Shown here: positions 29,479 to 39,404 of the stretch, in pieces
Layout: each line of letters begins with the position of its first letter
Numbering within the stretch: position 1 is the stretch's first letter
Assembly: GCA_025057975.1 (NCBI GenBank)
Contig: JANWUV010000001.1
Location: 1-64,000, forward strand
Reading direction: 5' to 3'
DNA length: 64,000 nt
Source of the DNA: Chloracidobacterium sp.
GTDB taxonomy: Bacteria > Acidobacteriota > Blastocatellia > Chloracidobacteriales > Chloracidobacteriaceae
Translations under genes and position numbers: made by a program
The notes under the pieces: generated by a model
Databases searched by the model: none
Told to the model about the DNA's origin: nothing
Seen by the model: the letters and a program-made list of their open reading frames with translations, nothing else

Positions 29479-29955
29479 ATGCTACTGCACGGTGCAACGC
29501 GAAGCACGCGCTTTTCAGCCGTTTGGTTGGCGCTCTTCTGGCTGCTAGTCACTGGCTGTGCGCCTTCAACTGGACAAAGCCCCTGCTGCGGTAAGCTGCG
29601 GGTCAACGTCCGCACCGAGAGCGCCCACAAAGCGGACGAGCGTCCGGTCGCCGACGTTCGAGTTGAGCTTTACCCGATGCAGCCCGGTCCGGGGTTGGCG
29701 TTTGAAACCGACCGGCGAGGTTTCGGCGCACACATCGGCGTCCCCGTGGGAACTTACCGCGTCCGCTTCACGCACCCCGACTTCATGCCTGTCGAAGTCA
29801 CCGACGTCGTGATTCACACTTGGCCCGCCGTCGAACTGAACGTCCATCTGCCGCCGCGCATCGCCGATTATCCAAACATCATCCGGCGGGTACGCCACCG
29901 GCCGCCCTTGATTGATACAGAGGGTGGCTCAATCCGGTACGTGATTCGCAACTAA
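29479..29955 (+). CDS. Small lipoprotein with carboxypeptidase-regulatory-like fold
   Basis: 158 residues with a signal peptide and lipobox (AVWLALFWLLVTGC), so the mature protein is lipid-anchored at a conserved-position Cys. The mature part reads like an Ig-like/PEGA or carboxypeptidase-regulatory domain: PVADVRVELYPMQPGPGLAF, then VPVGTYRVRFTHPDFMPVEV. ATG 29479 is chosen for the signal peptide; the upstream frame from 29380 is antisense to uppP. Exact function unknown; such domains decorate envelope proteins. Confidence 0.65.
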   Translation: MLLHGATRSTRFSAVWLALFWLLVTGCAPSTGQSPCCGKLRVNVRTESAHKADERPVADVRVELYPMQPGPGLAFETDRRGFGAHIGVPVGTYRVRFTHPDFMPVEVTDVVIHTWPAVELNVHLPPRIADYPNIIRRVRHRPPLIDTEGGSIRYVIRN

Positions 29956-30007
29956 CGGCTCTCGTCCGCGCAAGCAGCGTCCACCGCATCCTCAAAATGG
30001 GCCACCC

Positions 30008-33000
30008 TTACCGTTCGGGCCACGTTGGAAAACGCCCCGGCGTGTGGGGCGCGCCCAGCGCCTCTAGGTTTTTTTCGACGCGGCCGAGATCATCGGCAAT
30101 TGTGCGCAGATCATTCAACGCCTCGCGCAGACCCTCGGCGACGATAGCGTATTGTGTCTCATGGGTCTGTGTCGGTCGCGCCAGCGTGTTGCTCCGTTCG
30201 GATACGATGTCCGCCAACCGTTCGGCCAGTCCCGGAGGCGTATTCTCGTTGCGCGCCTGAAGCGCCCGGTCGCCGCGCAGCCGCACCAGCAGAGCGTTCA
30301 TGCGCTGCGTCAGCGCCGTCGTTTCGTCCAGCAGTTTGGCGTCGGCGGCAGGCGTCTCCAGAACGGCCTTTTTGACGGCGGCCAGCCGCGTCTGAAGCTC
30401 CTGCGCGGTTTCGAGCGCCCCGTGCATCGTCCGCTGCGCAGTCAGCAGCCGCCGGTGAAAATCCTCGAAGGCGCGTACGTCCTCGGCTGCGCGCTCGTCG
30501 AGAAAGCGCACCTGAAAGGTTTGCGGCGTTCCGAGTTGGGTCGTCACGCCGTCGGCGCGTTGGTAAAGCGTCATCGTGTACGTCCCCGGCGTGACAAACC
30601 AGCCGACCGGCTGCCGCGCGAAGGGATTCTCTTCGTCACGAGGCGGCGGTAGTTGCGGCGCCGGCGTACGAAGGTCCCACGCCACGCGGTTGAAGCCGGC
30701 CGCCTGCGGCGCTGTCAGCCGGCGGACAACGTTGCCCTTGTCGTCTATAACAACGACAAATGTTAGCGGTGCTTCTTCTTCGGCCTCGGCGCGCAGTTCG
30801 TCGCGGGTCGGGTAGGGCGCGTCGCCCTTCTTCTCAGCCTCCTGACGGCGTTCCTTCTTAGTTTTCGGCGCTTCCTTCAAGTAGTAGGTCAGAACGGCCC
30901 CAAACGGTGGATTGTCCGCAACGTAGAATGCGTCGCCTTGAAAACCGCGCCTGCTGCCGCCCAGCGGTTCGGCTTCGACGTACAGCCAAGCGTCGCGCAC
31001 CGGAAAGGTTTGCGCCGCCTGCTGGAGTTGTTCCTCGGTGATGGTGCGCAGGGCGCGGTAGTCATCCAAGACGTAGAGACCACGCCCAAATGTCGCAACA
31101 ACCAGATCATGTTCGCGCGTCTGGATGGCAATGTCGCAGACGGCGATGGTGGGAAGTCCGCCCTTGAGCTGCACCCAGCGCCTGCCGCCGTTCGGCGTGA
31201 AAAACAACCCGAATTCCGTTCCGGCAAACAGCAGGTTTGGATTGACCGGGTCTTCAGCGATGACCTTGACCGAGCCGCGCTCCGGCAGATCGCCGACGCA
31301 GGGCGTCCACGTCCGCCCCAGATCGGACGACTTGAGTGCGTAGGGTTTGAAGTCGCCGTTTTTGTGGTTGTCAAAGGCGACATAGACCACATCGGCGTTA
31401 TGCTTGGACGGCACAATCCGGCTGACGAAAGTACGTTCGGGGATGCCAGGGAAGGTTTCGATTTTGCGCCAGTTCGCGCCGCCGTCTTCCGAAATCCATA
31501 CCAGACCGTCGTCCGTACCAACAAAGAGCAAGCCTTCGCGCTTAGGCGATTCGGCGATGGTCGTGATGTTGCCGTAAAACGACGTTGAGGCGTGCTTGGC
31601 CACAGCGTCAGGTCCCCAGACCTTGCCGAAGACGGGCAACTTGTCACGGTCGAGTTGCCGGGTGAGGTCGCCGCTAACCGCCCGCCATGAATCCCCCCGG
31701 TCATCGCTGCGGAACAACCGGTTAGCGGCAAAGTACAGGCGTTTGGGATCGTGTGGACTGATGATGAAGGGGGAATCCCAGTTCCAGCGCAGCGGCGGTT
31801 CGTCCTTGCCGATTTTGGGCTGGATGCCGACACGCTCGCCGGTGCGCCGGTTGAAACGAAACAGGTTGCCGTACTGATACTCGCAATAGACAGTGTTGGG
31901 ATCGGTTGGGTCTACGCGAACGTGAAAACCGTCGCCGCCGACGGTCACAAACCAGTCGGCGTTGGTTATGCCGTGAGTGTTGCGTGTTCGGGAAGGGCCG
32001 CCCAGCGTGTTGTTGTCCTGCGTCCCGCCATAGACGAAGTAAAACGGCTCGCTGTTGTCCACAGTCACGTCGTAAAACTGCGTCACCGGCAGGTTGGCGT
32101 GAAACCGCCACGACCGGCCGCGGTCGAAGCTTTCATACACGCCGCCGTCGCAGCCGACGAGGTAGTAATCGGGGTCGGACGGGTCAATCCACATGGCGTG
32201 ATAATCCACGTGGACATGGCGCATGCCCGGCATCGGCGACAGTGTTTTGCCGCCGTCGTCGGAAACCATCAGGGAGACGTTCAGGACGTACACTCGATCC
32301 ACATTGCGCGGGTCGGCGACAATCGTACTGAAGTACATCGCCGTCTGGTCGAAGGAATTGCGACGCTCCCAAGTTTCGCCGCCGTCCAACGAGCGAAATA
32401 CACCCCCTTTCCCATCGGCGGCTTCCACGCAGGCATAAACAACGTCCGGGTTGGCCGGTGAAATGGCTAGACCGATCCGGCCCAAATCCACGCTCGGAAG
32501 GCCATTTGTCACTTTGCGCCACGTTTTACCGCCGTCCGTCGTTTTGTAGATGGCGCTTTCAGGACCGCCGTCAATAAGCGTCCAGACATGCCGCCGCCGC
32601 TGGTATGCCGCCGCCAGCATCACGTCGGGGTTGCGTGGGTCCATCACCACCTCGGTCACGCCGGTGTCGGGGCTGATGTCGAGAATGCGCTGCCAAGTTT
32701 GACCGCCGTCCGTCGTTTTGTAGAGGCCACGGTCGCCGCCCGACCGCCAGAGCGGCCCCTGCGCGGCGACATAGACCGTTTCAGAATTGCGCGGGTCAAC
32801 GAGGATGCGAGCGATGTGTTCAGATTCCTTCAACCCGACGTTGCGCCACGTCCGTCCGTCATCGTCGGAACGATAGACACCGTCGCCATAGGCGACGCTG
32901 CGCTGCGAGTTGTTTTCTCCGGTCCCAACCCAAATGCGGAAGGGATGTTTGGGGTCTATTGTCACCGCGCCGATGGAAAAAGACGGCTGGTTGTCGAACA

Positions 33001-33346
33001 CAGGCGTCCAAGTTGTCCCAGCATTTGTCGTTTTCCAGACACCGCCGGAAGCAACGCCGACGAAGTACCGCCGCCGGTTGCGCGGGTCCACCGCCAGCGA
33101 CGAGATGCGGCCGGACGCGACTGCCGGCCCCAACGAACGGAACTTTAGTCCGGTGAAGGTGCTTTCCTTGAGGAGCGATTCGTCTTTTTTCGGGTCTTTG
33201 GCGTCCGACGCGCTGGCTTGGGGTTTCTTGGGTTCGGCTTTCGGGCGCGCGGTTTGCGCCGACGCGGTGAACATCAGACAGGCGGATAGCGCCAGCACGG
33301 CGGCCAGCCGCCGCGCCGGAGGCGTTGCAAGCGACATACGCAACAT
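30008..33346 (-). CDS. Secreted BNR/VPS10-type beta-propeller protein
   Basis: A 1112-residue secreted protein. Signal peptide LAAVLALSACLMFTASAQ (about 13-30), then two propellers of BNR/sortilin-type repeats with Asp-box motifs such as SDDDGRTWR, TTDGGQTWQ, TTDGGKTWR and SEDGGANWR. The C-terminal about 250 residues include a charged Lys/Glu stretch, a beta-sandwich-like segment (GFNRVAWDLRTP) and a helical end. Proteins of this type are often annotated as glycosyl hydrolases or photosystem-stability-like, but there is no catalytic glycosidase motif here. Likely a periplasmic or surface binding protein. ATG 33346 or ATG 33337 could start it. Confidence 0.85.
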   Translation of the reverse strand: MLRMSLATPPARRLAAVLALSACLMFTASAQTARPKAEPKKPQASASDAKDPKKDESLLKESTFTGLKFRSLGPAVASGRISSLAVDPRNRRRYFVGVASGGVWKTTNAGTTWTPVFDNQPSFSIGAVTIDPKHPFRIWVGTGENNSQRSVAYGDGVYRSDDDGRTWRNVGLKESEHIARILVDPRNSETVYVAAQGPLWRSGGDRGLYKTTDGGQTWQRILDISPDTGVTEVVMDPRNPDVMLAAAYQRRRHVWTLIDGGPESAIYKTTDGGKTWRKVTNGLPSVDLGRIGLAISPANPDVVYACVEAADGKGGVFRSLDGGETWERRNSFDQTAMYFSTIVADPRNVDRVYVLNVSLMVSDDGGKTLSPMPGMRHVHVDYHAMWIDPSDPDYYLVGCDGGVYESFDRGRSWRFHANLPVTQFYDVTVDNSEPFYFVYGGTQDNNTLGGPSRTRNTHGITNADWFVTVGGDGFHVRVDPTDPNTVYCEYQYGNLFRFNRRTGERVGIQPKIGKDEPPLRWNWDSPFIISPHDPKRLYFAANRLFRSDDRGDSWRAVSGDLTRQLDRDKLPVFGKVWGPDAVAKHASTSFYGNITTIAESPKREGLLFVGTDDGLVWISEDGGANWRKIETFPGIPERTFVSRIVPSKHNADVVYVAFDNHKNGDFKPYALKSSDLGRTWTPCVGDLPERGSVKVIAEDPVNPNLLFAGTEFGLFFTPNGGRRWVQLKGGLPTIAVCDIAIQTREHDLVVATFGRGLYVLDDYRALRTITEEQLQQAAQTFPVRDAWLYVEAEPLGGSRRGFQGDAFYVADNPPFGAVLTYYLKEAPKTKKERRQEAEKKGDAPYPTRDELRAEAEEEAPLTFVVVIDDKGNVVRRLTAPQAAGFNRVAWDLRTPAPQLPPPRDEENPFARQPVGWFVTPGTYTMTLYQRADGVTTQLGTPQTFQVRFLDERAAEDVRAFEDFHRRLLTAQRTMHGALETAQELQTRLAAVKKAVLETPAADAKLLDETTALTQRMNALLVRLRGDRALQARNENTPPGLAERLADIVSERSNTLARPTQTHETQYAIVAEGLREALNDLRTIADDLGRVEKNLEALGAPHTPGRFPTWPER

Positions 33347-33608
33347 AGGTGAGGCGTCGGTGTGGTGTTGTTGCGGGGAGTGACACGCATGTTTCGTTCA
33401 ATAAGCCAAGGGGCGTGTGAAAGCAACATCGTCTTGGGGTTGCGTTATTCCGCCTGCATCCGCACGCGCCGGAAAGCTTTCCGAACTTGTTTTTTGAGAA
33501 ACTGCCACGCTTTACGGCGTGGCGCGTAGCGTCGAGCCGCCATGCGGGAAAGCGGATTCTTCGCTCTTCTGTGCCGTTATGGTTCTTCCGGCGGTATCAA
33601 CGGCTCAA
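33347..33608. other. Intergenic stretch with a GCCACGC hairpin
   Basis: 262 nt holding the promoter of the BNR gene. GCCACGC (33504-33510) pairs with GCGTGGC (33517-33523) around a 6-nt loop; read on the minus strand it lies about 85 nt past the hepT stop and is followed only by a weak T stretch, so it may be its terminator. No gene recognised. Confidence 0.4.
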
Positions 33609-33917
33609 TCAGGGAATTAGCGTAGGTACATCTTCTTGCACAATCTGCCACATTTTGACCAAGTCGAGGTGAAAGTAGTCATGAGCAATCCGGTGGCGCA
33701 AAGCTATGATTTGTGGCCAAGAAATTTCGGGATGTGCCGCTTTTGTCTCATCCGATACCTTGCGCGCGGCTTCCCCAATGTTCTCCAGCGCCTTCGCAAT
33801 CGCATGTTGATGCAGGGAACTCTGCTGAAATCCCTCCCAAGTCAGCCCCATACTGAACTGGAGAACCTCTTTCGCAGCAATCAACATGTCGAGGAGATAG
33901 GCGGCGTCACGCCACAT
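33609..33917 (-). CDS. hepT: HEPN-family toxin (HepT)
   Basis: A 102-residue all-helical HEPN ribonuclease toxin (DUF86). The diagnostic RX4HxY motif is R74-x4-H79-x-Y81 (RHRIAHDY). In studied pairs it cleaves RNA and is silenced by the MNT antitoxin, which adds AMP units to the tyrosine of that motif. ATG 33917 overlaps the antitoxin gene by 11 nt, so the two are translated in step. Probably used in plasmid/phage-type stability or defence, as in other chromosomal pairs. Confidence 0.88.
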   Translation of the reverse strand: MWRDAAYLLDMLIAAKEVLQFSMGLTWEGFQQSSLHQHAIAKALENIGEAARKVSDETKAAHPEISWPQIIALRHRIAHDYFHLDLVKMWQIVQEDVPTLIP

Positions 33918-34218
33918 AGATCGGCTCCAAGTGGCTCAGAATGTGTTTTCGGCGGATGTAGTTTTTGCTCTGCTCGACCAGCCGCCGCTCGACTAAATCC
34001 ACTTTGCGACCAAATAAAGTTTCCAGCTCACGGGTCATCTCCAGCCATTGTGGAAACGTCCATTGAACGTCCGGCTCAAATGTCACCAAAATATCCACAT
34101 CACTGTCTGGTCGAAAATCCTCACGCAATGCAGAGCCAAAAATTGCCAACTCTACAATGCGCCGGCGGCGGCAAAAGTCAGAAATGGCATCACGGGGTAG
34201 TTCGACGGATAGCGGCAT
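33907..34218 (-). CDS. mntA: MNT-type nucleotidyltransferase antitoxin (MntA)
   Basis: A 103-residue minimal nucleotidyltransferase. The GSx10D(V)D motif is clear: G28-S29 in IFGSALRED and D40/D42 in [11 protein letters not shown] 34218 is preferred over in-frame 34248 and 34296, because GGAGGG stands just upstream and the family starts here (MPLSVEL). It adenylylates the HepT toxin to neutralise it. Located upstream of hepT, the usual antitoxin-first order. Confidence 0.88.
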   Translation of the reverse strand: MPLSVELPRDAISDFCRRRRIVELAIFGSALREDFRPDSDVDILVTFEPDVQWTFPQWLEMTRELETLFGRKVDLVERRLVEQSKNYIRRKHILSHLEPIYVA

Positions 34219-34332
34219 CCTATCCCTCCACTCAATCGCATCCGCCATGGGCTGAAAATTATCACAGGAAAAGAACCTAACGATCAAGGGCGGCAAGGGA
34301 CGTAGCCTTCCTCTTTAGAAAGCGGCCAAATC

Positions 34333-35262
34333 CTACGAGGTTTTACCCGATGTTTCAGCGTCAATCAGACGTTGCAGATCGGCGGCCGAAAGCCGATAAA
34401 CCGCATTGCAGTAGTGGCAGGTCAGTTCCGCCTGCCCCTGTTCGGCCAGAATCGCCTGCATTTCCTCCACGCCCAACGCCGTCAACAACCGCTCCGTACG
34501 CTCAACCGAACAGGTACAGACAAAACTCAGCGGTCGCTCCAAAAGCGGACGCCAATCCAAATCTCCTAGCGCCTGTCGGATTAAGTCTTCCGGCGTCGCC
34601 CCCGCCCGCACCATATCGGTAATCGGCGGTGCGGCTGCAACCGTTTGCTCAAGGCGCTCGATGACGGCTTCATCAGCGCCCGGGAGTACCTGCACCAGAA
34701 AACCGCCGGCCGCGCCGACCACTCCATCGCCAGCTTCCATATAGACGCCTAGGCTCATCGCCGAGGGAATCTGCTCGGAATAGGACAGGTAGTACGTCAA
34801 ATCCTCGGCGATTTCGCCTGAGACGAGCGGGACGGAGCCGCGGTAAGCCTCCATTAGCCCAATCTCGAAGCCGCCTTCGCGGATGACGTGCAGCACGCCC
34901 TTACCAACGGCCGCGCCGACGTTCAGCTTGCCGTCAGGTCGCAGCGGCACATCCGTCTTGGGATGCTGGATATAGCCACGGACCCCCCCCTGCGCATTGG
35001 CTTCCGCCGTAATCGTCCCAACAGGGCCGCGCCCTTCGATGCACACCGTCACCCGTTCGCTCGTCTTGAGCGAACTGGCCAGCAGCGCCGCGCCGGTCAA
35101 GGCGCGCCCCAGCGCCACTGTCGCCGTCTTCCATGAACCATGCCGACGGCAAGCTTCCTGAACAAGATGGGTGGTCGTGGCAGCGACAACCCGCACCATG
35201 TCGCCAGCGGCGACGGCTTGCAACAAACGGTCGGGCGTCGAAGCGGGAGAGGCATGGCTCAT
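34333..35262 (-). CDS. hslO: Redox-regulated chaperone Hsp33
   Basis: A 309-residue Hsp33, a holdase activated by oxidation and heat. The C-terminal zinc switch is intact: CTC in SFVCTCSVERTERLL and CHYC in ELTCHYCNAVYRL. The N-terminal domain has GRALTGAALLASSLKTSERV. ATG 35262 has AAGGA upstream and is preferred to an in-frame TTG at 35286. It is the last gene of an lptB-rpoN-hslO run. Confidence 0.95.
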   Translation of the reverse strand: MSHASPASTPDRLLQAVAAGDMVRVVAATTTHLVQEACRRHGSWKTATVALGRALTGAALLASSLKTSERVTVCIEGRGPVGTITAEANAQGGVRGYIQHPKTDVPLRPDGKLNVGAAVGKGVLHVIREGGFEIGLMEAYRGSVPLVSGEIAEDLTYYLSYSEQIPSAMSLGVYMEAGDGVVGAAGGFLVQVLPGADEAVIERLEQTVAAAPPITDMVRAGATPEDLIRQALGDLDWRPLLERPLSFVCTCSVERTERLLTALGVEEMQAILAEQGQAELTCHYCNAVYRLSAADLQRLIDAETSGKTS

Positions 35263-35321
35263 AACAACAATATCCTTGTAAGGCAAAGTGGAACTGAAAA
35301 AGCCGGTCAGGCGCTGCGCCT

Positions 35322-36893
35322 CTAGCTCAGGACGGTGCGGCGTTCCCGTGAACCGGGAATATGCATCTGGCTGCGGTATTTCGCCACCGTCCGCCGCGAA
35401 AGCCTCTGACCTTCCCGCGCCAGAATGCGGGCGATTTCGTCGTCCGTGAGCGGTTCACGCGGGTCTTCTTCGGCGATGAGCTTCTTGATACGTAGCTTGA
35501 TGATGTCGGTGGACACCGCTTCGCCGTCGTCGTTGGTCAACCCCTCGGTAAAAAACCGTCGGAGTTCGATGATGCCTAGCGGTGTCTGGACGTACTTGCC
35601 GTTGACGACGCGGCTGACCGTCGAAAGATGAAGCCCGACCTGCTCGGCGATGTCCTTGAGCATCATCGGTTTGATGTGCGCCGGGCCGTAGTCGAGAAAG
35701 TCGCGTTGCCGGGCGACGATAGCCTCACAAATTCGGTAGATTGTCCGCCGGCGGTAGTCAATGTTGCGTATCAGGTCAACGGCGGCACGCAGCCGATCGC
35801 GGATGAACTCACGCTCCTCGCGTGAAGCGTTCGGGTTTTCCAAAATCCGGCGGTACTTGGCGTTGATGCGCAGTTGCGGTAGCCCGTCATCGTTGAACCG
35901 AATCACATACTCATCGCCGACTTTCTCAATGAAAATCTCCGGCTGAATGAGCTGTGCGCCGTTGAGCAACCCTTCACCGATGCGCGCAAACCGGCGACCG
36001 GGAAAAGGTTCGAGCTGACGAATCAGGGCGACCTCCTCAGCAATTGTCTGGCAACTTACACCAAGCGACTTCGCCAAGTCAGGCCACCGAAAAGGCGCGA
36101 GACGATCCAAGTGGTCGCGCACCAACTGCGCCGCCAACCGTTCGCTCCATCCCTGCTGTTCGAGCTGGACGAGAAAACACTCCCGCACATCGTAGGAAGC
36201 GCAGCCGACAGGATCCAGCCGCTGGACGGCGCGGCGGGCGACTTCGACGACTTCCAGCGTCCATCCGCCGATGGCGGCAATTTCCTCGCAGCTGTCTGCT
36301 AGAAAGCCGCGTTCATCGAGGCTGGCGGCGACAGCCTCCGCCGCCGCCCGCACATCCTCAGGCAGATGCAGTAGGGCGATTTGCGCTTGTAGGTGTTCGT
36401 AAAGCGTCGGTTGGTGCCTGAGCCGATTTTCCAGCGTGTACTCCTCACGCTCCTCGTACTCACCGAGCGTCCGGTAGCCCGGATCAAGGTAGTGGTCAAA
36501 TGTCGCCCCGAAGTCTATTTCGGCGAAGGGGTCGGCGGCCTCTGTCGGTCCGGCATCATCTTCGGCGGCTTCGTCGGGCGTCGAAGACATCGCTTCCTGC
36601 TCGTCACCTCCGGCCACTTCGGCTTCAGAGGGCACCTCACCGTCCATCAACCCAACATCACCATCGCTGGTGGCTTCCGGCGTTAGGTCGTCCGTGACGG
36701 TCAAGCCTTCGGCCGGCTCGTACGGATCAACCTCTTCGAGGATTGGGTTTTCAGCGATTTCCTGCGTCGTCAGCTCAACAAGCTCCGTCAGCGTCAGGCT
36801 GAGCATCTCGATGCGCTGTCGCATCTGGGGCGTGAGCACCAAACCGAGACGCTGTTCCGTTCGGGGCGCAAGTTGTGGACGCAGGTTCATCAT
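35322..36893 (-). CDS. rpoN: RNA polymerase sigma-54 factor
   Basis: A 523-residue sigma-54, longer than usual because of an extended acidic region II (about 55-125). Region I starts QRLGLVLTPQMRQRIEMLSL, which contacts the enhancer-binding protein. Region III ends with the helix-turn-helix and the RpoN box, here SRRTVAKYR (canonical ARRTVAKYR), which reads the -24 element. It drives the promoters activated by the two sigma-54 activators at 13344-15674. Starts ATG 36893 or the next ATG at 36890. 18 nt downstream of lptB, likely the same operon, as in proteobacteria. Confidence 0.96.
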   Translation of the reverse strand: MMNLRPQLAPRTEQRLGLVLTPQMRQRIEMLSLTLTELVELTTQEIAENPILEEVDPYEPAEGLTVTDDLTPEATSDGDVGLMDGEVPSEAEVAGGDEQEAMSSTPDEAAEDDAGPTEAADPFAEIDFGATFDHYLDPGYRTLGEYEEREEYTLENRLRHQPTLYEHLQAQIALLHLPEDVRAAAEAVAASLDERGFLADSCEEIAAIGGWTLEVVEVARRAVQRLDPVGCASYDVRECFLVQLEQQGWSERLAAQLVRDHLDRLAPFRWPDLAKSLGVSCQTIAEEVALIRQLEPFPGRRFARIGEGLLNGAQLIQPEIFIEKVGDEYVIRFNDDGLPQLRINAKYRRILENPNASREEREFIRDRLRAAVDLIRNIDYRRRTIYRICEAIVARQRDFLDYGPAHIKPMMLKDIAEQVGLHLSTVSRVVNGKYVQTPLGIIELRRFFTEGLTNDDGEAVSTDIIKLRIKKLIAEEDPREPLTDDEIARILAREGQRLSRRTVAKYRSQMHIPGSRERRTVLS

Positions 36894-36911
36894 GCCGCCA
36901 GCACCAAAACG

Positions 36912-37697
36912 TTAGAGCCGAAAATGTTCACCGAGATATACCCGCCGCACATCCTGATCGGAAGCGAGTTCATCCGGCCGGCCAGCGCGAAAGATACGGC
37001 CTTCACTGATGATGTAAGCCCGGTCCGTAATGGCGAGTGTTTCCCGTACGTTGTGGTCGGTAATCAGCACGCCGATGCCTTTTTTCCGTAACCGCGCCAC
37101 GATGCCTTGAATTTCGATAACGGCTTTGGGGTCAATACCAGCGAATGGTTCATCCAACAGAATGAACTTCGGCTCAATGGCCAAGCAGCGGGCGATTTCC
37201 GTCCGCCGGCGCTCGCCGCCCGAAACCGCATACCCCATCGTACGGCGGACGTGGGCAATGTCCAGTTCGTTCAGCAGGGTTTCTAGTCGCGTTTGACGTT
37301 CGGTTGACGGCAGATTAAGCGTCTCAAGGATAGCAAGAATGTTGTTTTCGACCGTCAGCTTCCGAAAGATCGAAGCTTCCTGTGGCAAATAGCCAATGCC
37401 GAGACGCGCCCGCTGGTAAATCGGCAGCGCGGTAATGTCCTCGTCGTTGAGGGTGATGATGCCAGCGTCAGGGGTCTCAAGACCGACAATCATTGAGAAC
37501 GTCGTGGTCTTACCGGCTCCGTTTGGTCCGAGTAATCCGACGACCTCACCACGCCGGATGGTGAGACTGACGTCAGAAACAACCTCCCGCCCTCGATAGG
37601 CTTTGCGCAGGCGGTGGGCGCGGAGGGTCTCAACGGCTTCAAGCGGCGCAGCGCCGTCGGCGGCACCGACAACCTGCAAACGAGCGACGTTCTTCAT
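36912..37697 (-). CDS. lptB: LPS export ABC transporter ATP-binding protein
   Basis: A 261-residue ABC ATPase that powers LptFG to extract LPS from the inner membrane. Walker [16 protein letters not shown]-loop [17 protein letters not shown], signature [15 protein letters not shown] and Walker [14 protein letters not shown] match LptB closely, including the C-terminal [15 protein letters not shown] 37697 is preferred; an in-frame TTG at 37709 adds four residues. Heads a likely lptB-rpoN-hslO operon. Confidence 0.95.
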   Translation of the reverse strand: MKNVARLQVVGAADGAAPLEAVETLRAHRLRKAYRGREVVSDVSLTIRRGEVVGLLGPNGAGKTTTFSMIVGLETPDAGIITLNDEDITALPIYQRARLGIGYLPQEASIFRKLTVENNILAILETLNLPSTERQTRLETLLNELDIAHVRRTMGYAVSGGERRRTEIARCLAIEPKFILLDEPFAGIDPKAVIEIQGIVARLRKKGIGVLITDHNVRETLAITDRAYIISEGRIFRAGRPDELASDQDVRRVYLGEHFRL

Positions 37698-37826
37698 CCG
37701 GCGTTGCAAACTGACCTATGGCTTTTGTGAACTGGCGGCTGCGTAACGGCCGCCGACAAGCAGCGCGCTGCAGAATGTAGTGAGAACGGCCGCCAAAACG
37801 CAACAGGCGGCAAAAAGGACACGCCT

Positions 37827-38273
37827 TTAACGCTGGATGAGCCATACGGCGACCAACAGGAGCGCCGCCCCCAGCAGGCGCGACCACGTCAACGCTTGCT
37901 GCGGCACGCCCAACCAGCCGTAGTGATCTAACACCAGCGCGCCGATGAGTTGGCCGGTGATAATTGCCGCCGAGTAACCGGCCGCGCCGATCTTTGGTAC
38001 GGCCAGAATCGCCATTGTGACAAACACGGCACCTAACGCGCCGCCGACCCACGTCCACCACGGTGCCGCAGCGGCGGCGCGTAGATCGCCTGCTTGTCCC
38101 GCCCAGGCCATTGTCGAAGCCAGCATCACCAACAGACTTGTACCAACGGCGAAGCTGATCAACGCGCTGTAAATCGGATTGACCACAAACGTCCGTAGCT
38201 TGGCGTTCACTGCCGCCTGTACGGGCAGCATCATGCCGGTTAACAAAACCACCGTAACCCATCCCAGCTTCAT
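37827..38273 (-). CDS. DMT-superfamily membrane protein, YdcZ type
   Basis: 148 residues with about five membrane helices, the size and motif order of the DUF606/YdcZ branch of drug/metabolite transporters: LLTGMMLPVQAAVNAKLR at the N-terminus and SAAIITGQLIGALVLDHYG in the fourth helix, matching the family. Substrate unknown. ATG 38273 is chosen (GGGGAG upstream at a long spacing); an in-frame GTG at 38300 adds nine residues. It may be cotranscribed with the DUF808 gene, 40 nt upstream. Confidence 0.85.
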   Translation of the reverse strand: MKLGWVTVVLLTGMMLPVQAAVNAKLRTFVVNPIYSALISFAVGTSLLVMLASTMAWAGQAGDLRAAAAAPWWTWVGGALGAVFVTMAILAVPKIGAAGYSAAIITGQLIGALVLDHYGWLGVPQQALTWSRLLGAALLLVAVWLIQR

Positions 38274-38313
38274 CGTCTTCAACGCTCCCCCAGCGTTCAC
38301 TGAAGCGAGCTAC

Positions 38314-39249
38314 CTAGGCTGATGGGTGGACGCGACCGGCGACCCACTTACCAACCAACACCGCGAGCAACGCCAACGCGCCGACAAGCACGCCAACCAC
38401 GCCGTCCCCGACCGGCACCACCAACCAGGCCAGCGCGCGTCCCACGGCCGGGATGGTCTCCACTGTGTGTTCCACTGCTTCCACCCAGTGGTGAACCACC
38501 GGCAGACCATGAACGATGATCCCGCCGCCCACTAGAAACATCGCAGCGGTTCCGGCAATGGACAAAAAGCGCATCAAGTATGGCGCCAGTCCAACCAACC
38601 CGCGTCCAATCGCGCCCGGAACGCCGGTGTAGCGGCGACTCAAGTACAGCCCAACATCGTCCAGCTTCACAATCCCGGCGACCAAGCCGTAAACGCCGAC
38701 TGTCATCAGGACGGCAACCGTGGTCAATACGCCGACCTGTGTGCTGAACGGCTTAGCGGCGACTGTACCGAGCGCAATCACGATAATTTCCGCCGACAGA
38801 ATGAAATCCGTCCGAATCGCTCCGGCGATCTTCTCGCGTTCGGCGTCAGGCGCTCTCATGCTGGCCGCATCGGTTGGAGTCTCTTTCGAACGGCGGTGCT
38901 CCGCCTCACCGGCATGCAAAAACTTGTGAACCAGCTTTTCAACGCCTTCAAAGCACAAAAATGCGCCGCCCACCATCAGCAGCGGGATCACTAGGCGGGG
39001 GAGGAACGCGCTGATCGCCAATGCGCTGGGAACAAGGATGGCCTTGTTAAGCGCCGAGCCTTTGGCTACCGCCCAGACGACCGACAATTCGCGGTCGGTA
39101 CGCACGCCGGTCAGTTGCTGGGCATTGAGCGCCAAATCATCGCCGACGACACCCGCTGTCTTCTTGGCGGCGACCTTGGTCATCACAGACACATCATCTA
39201 GAACGGAGGCAATATCATCGAGCAGGAGCAACAAACTGCCGCCGGGCAT
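38314..39249 (-). CDS. DUF808 (YedI-like) membrane protein
   Basis: A 311-residue membrane protein with DUF808 hallmarks: LLLLLDDIASVLDDVSVMTK at the start, KKTAGVVGDDLALNAQQL and GGAFLCFEGVEKLVHK. About six membrane helices. The family is widespread but its function is not established. Length matches relatives. It precedes the YdcZ-type gene on the same strand. Confidence 0.92.
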   Translation of the reverse strand: MPGGSLLLLLDDIASVLDDVSVMTKVAAKKTAGVVGDDLALNAQQLTGVRTDRELSVVWAVAKGSALNKAILVPSALAISAFLPRLVIPLLMVGGAFLCFEGVEKLVHKFLHAGEAEHRRSKETPTDAASMRAPDAEREKIAGAIRTDFILSAEIIVIALGTVAAKPFSTQVGVLTTVAVLMTVGVYGLVAGIVKLDDVGLYLSRRYTGVPGAIGRGLVGLAPYLMRFLSIAGTAAMFLVGGGIIVHGLPVVHHWVEAVEHTVETIPAVGRALAWLVVPVGDGVVGVLVGALALLAVLVGKWVAGRVHPSA

Positions 39250-39404
39250 GGCTGAAAACCTCGTAGGGAATGCAGGCGCTTCCGGAATGTAAACCGCTCT
39301 TGGCTTTGGCCTTTATGCTTCGCCCGACGATAGCATGCCAGCGACGGAAACCATGCACGGTCTGGAGCAGGGTTGTGCTCGACTTGGCTCAGGCGAGGCT
39401 GCAA

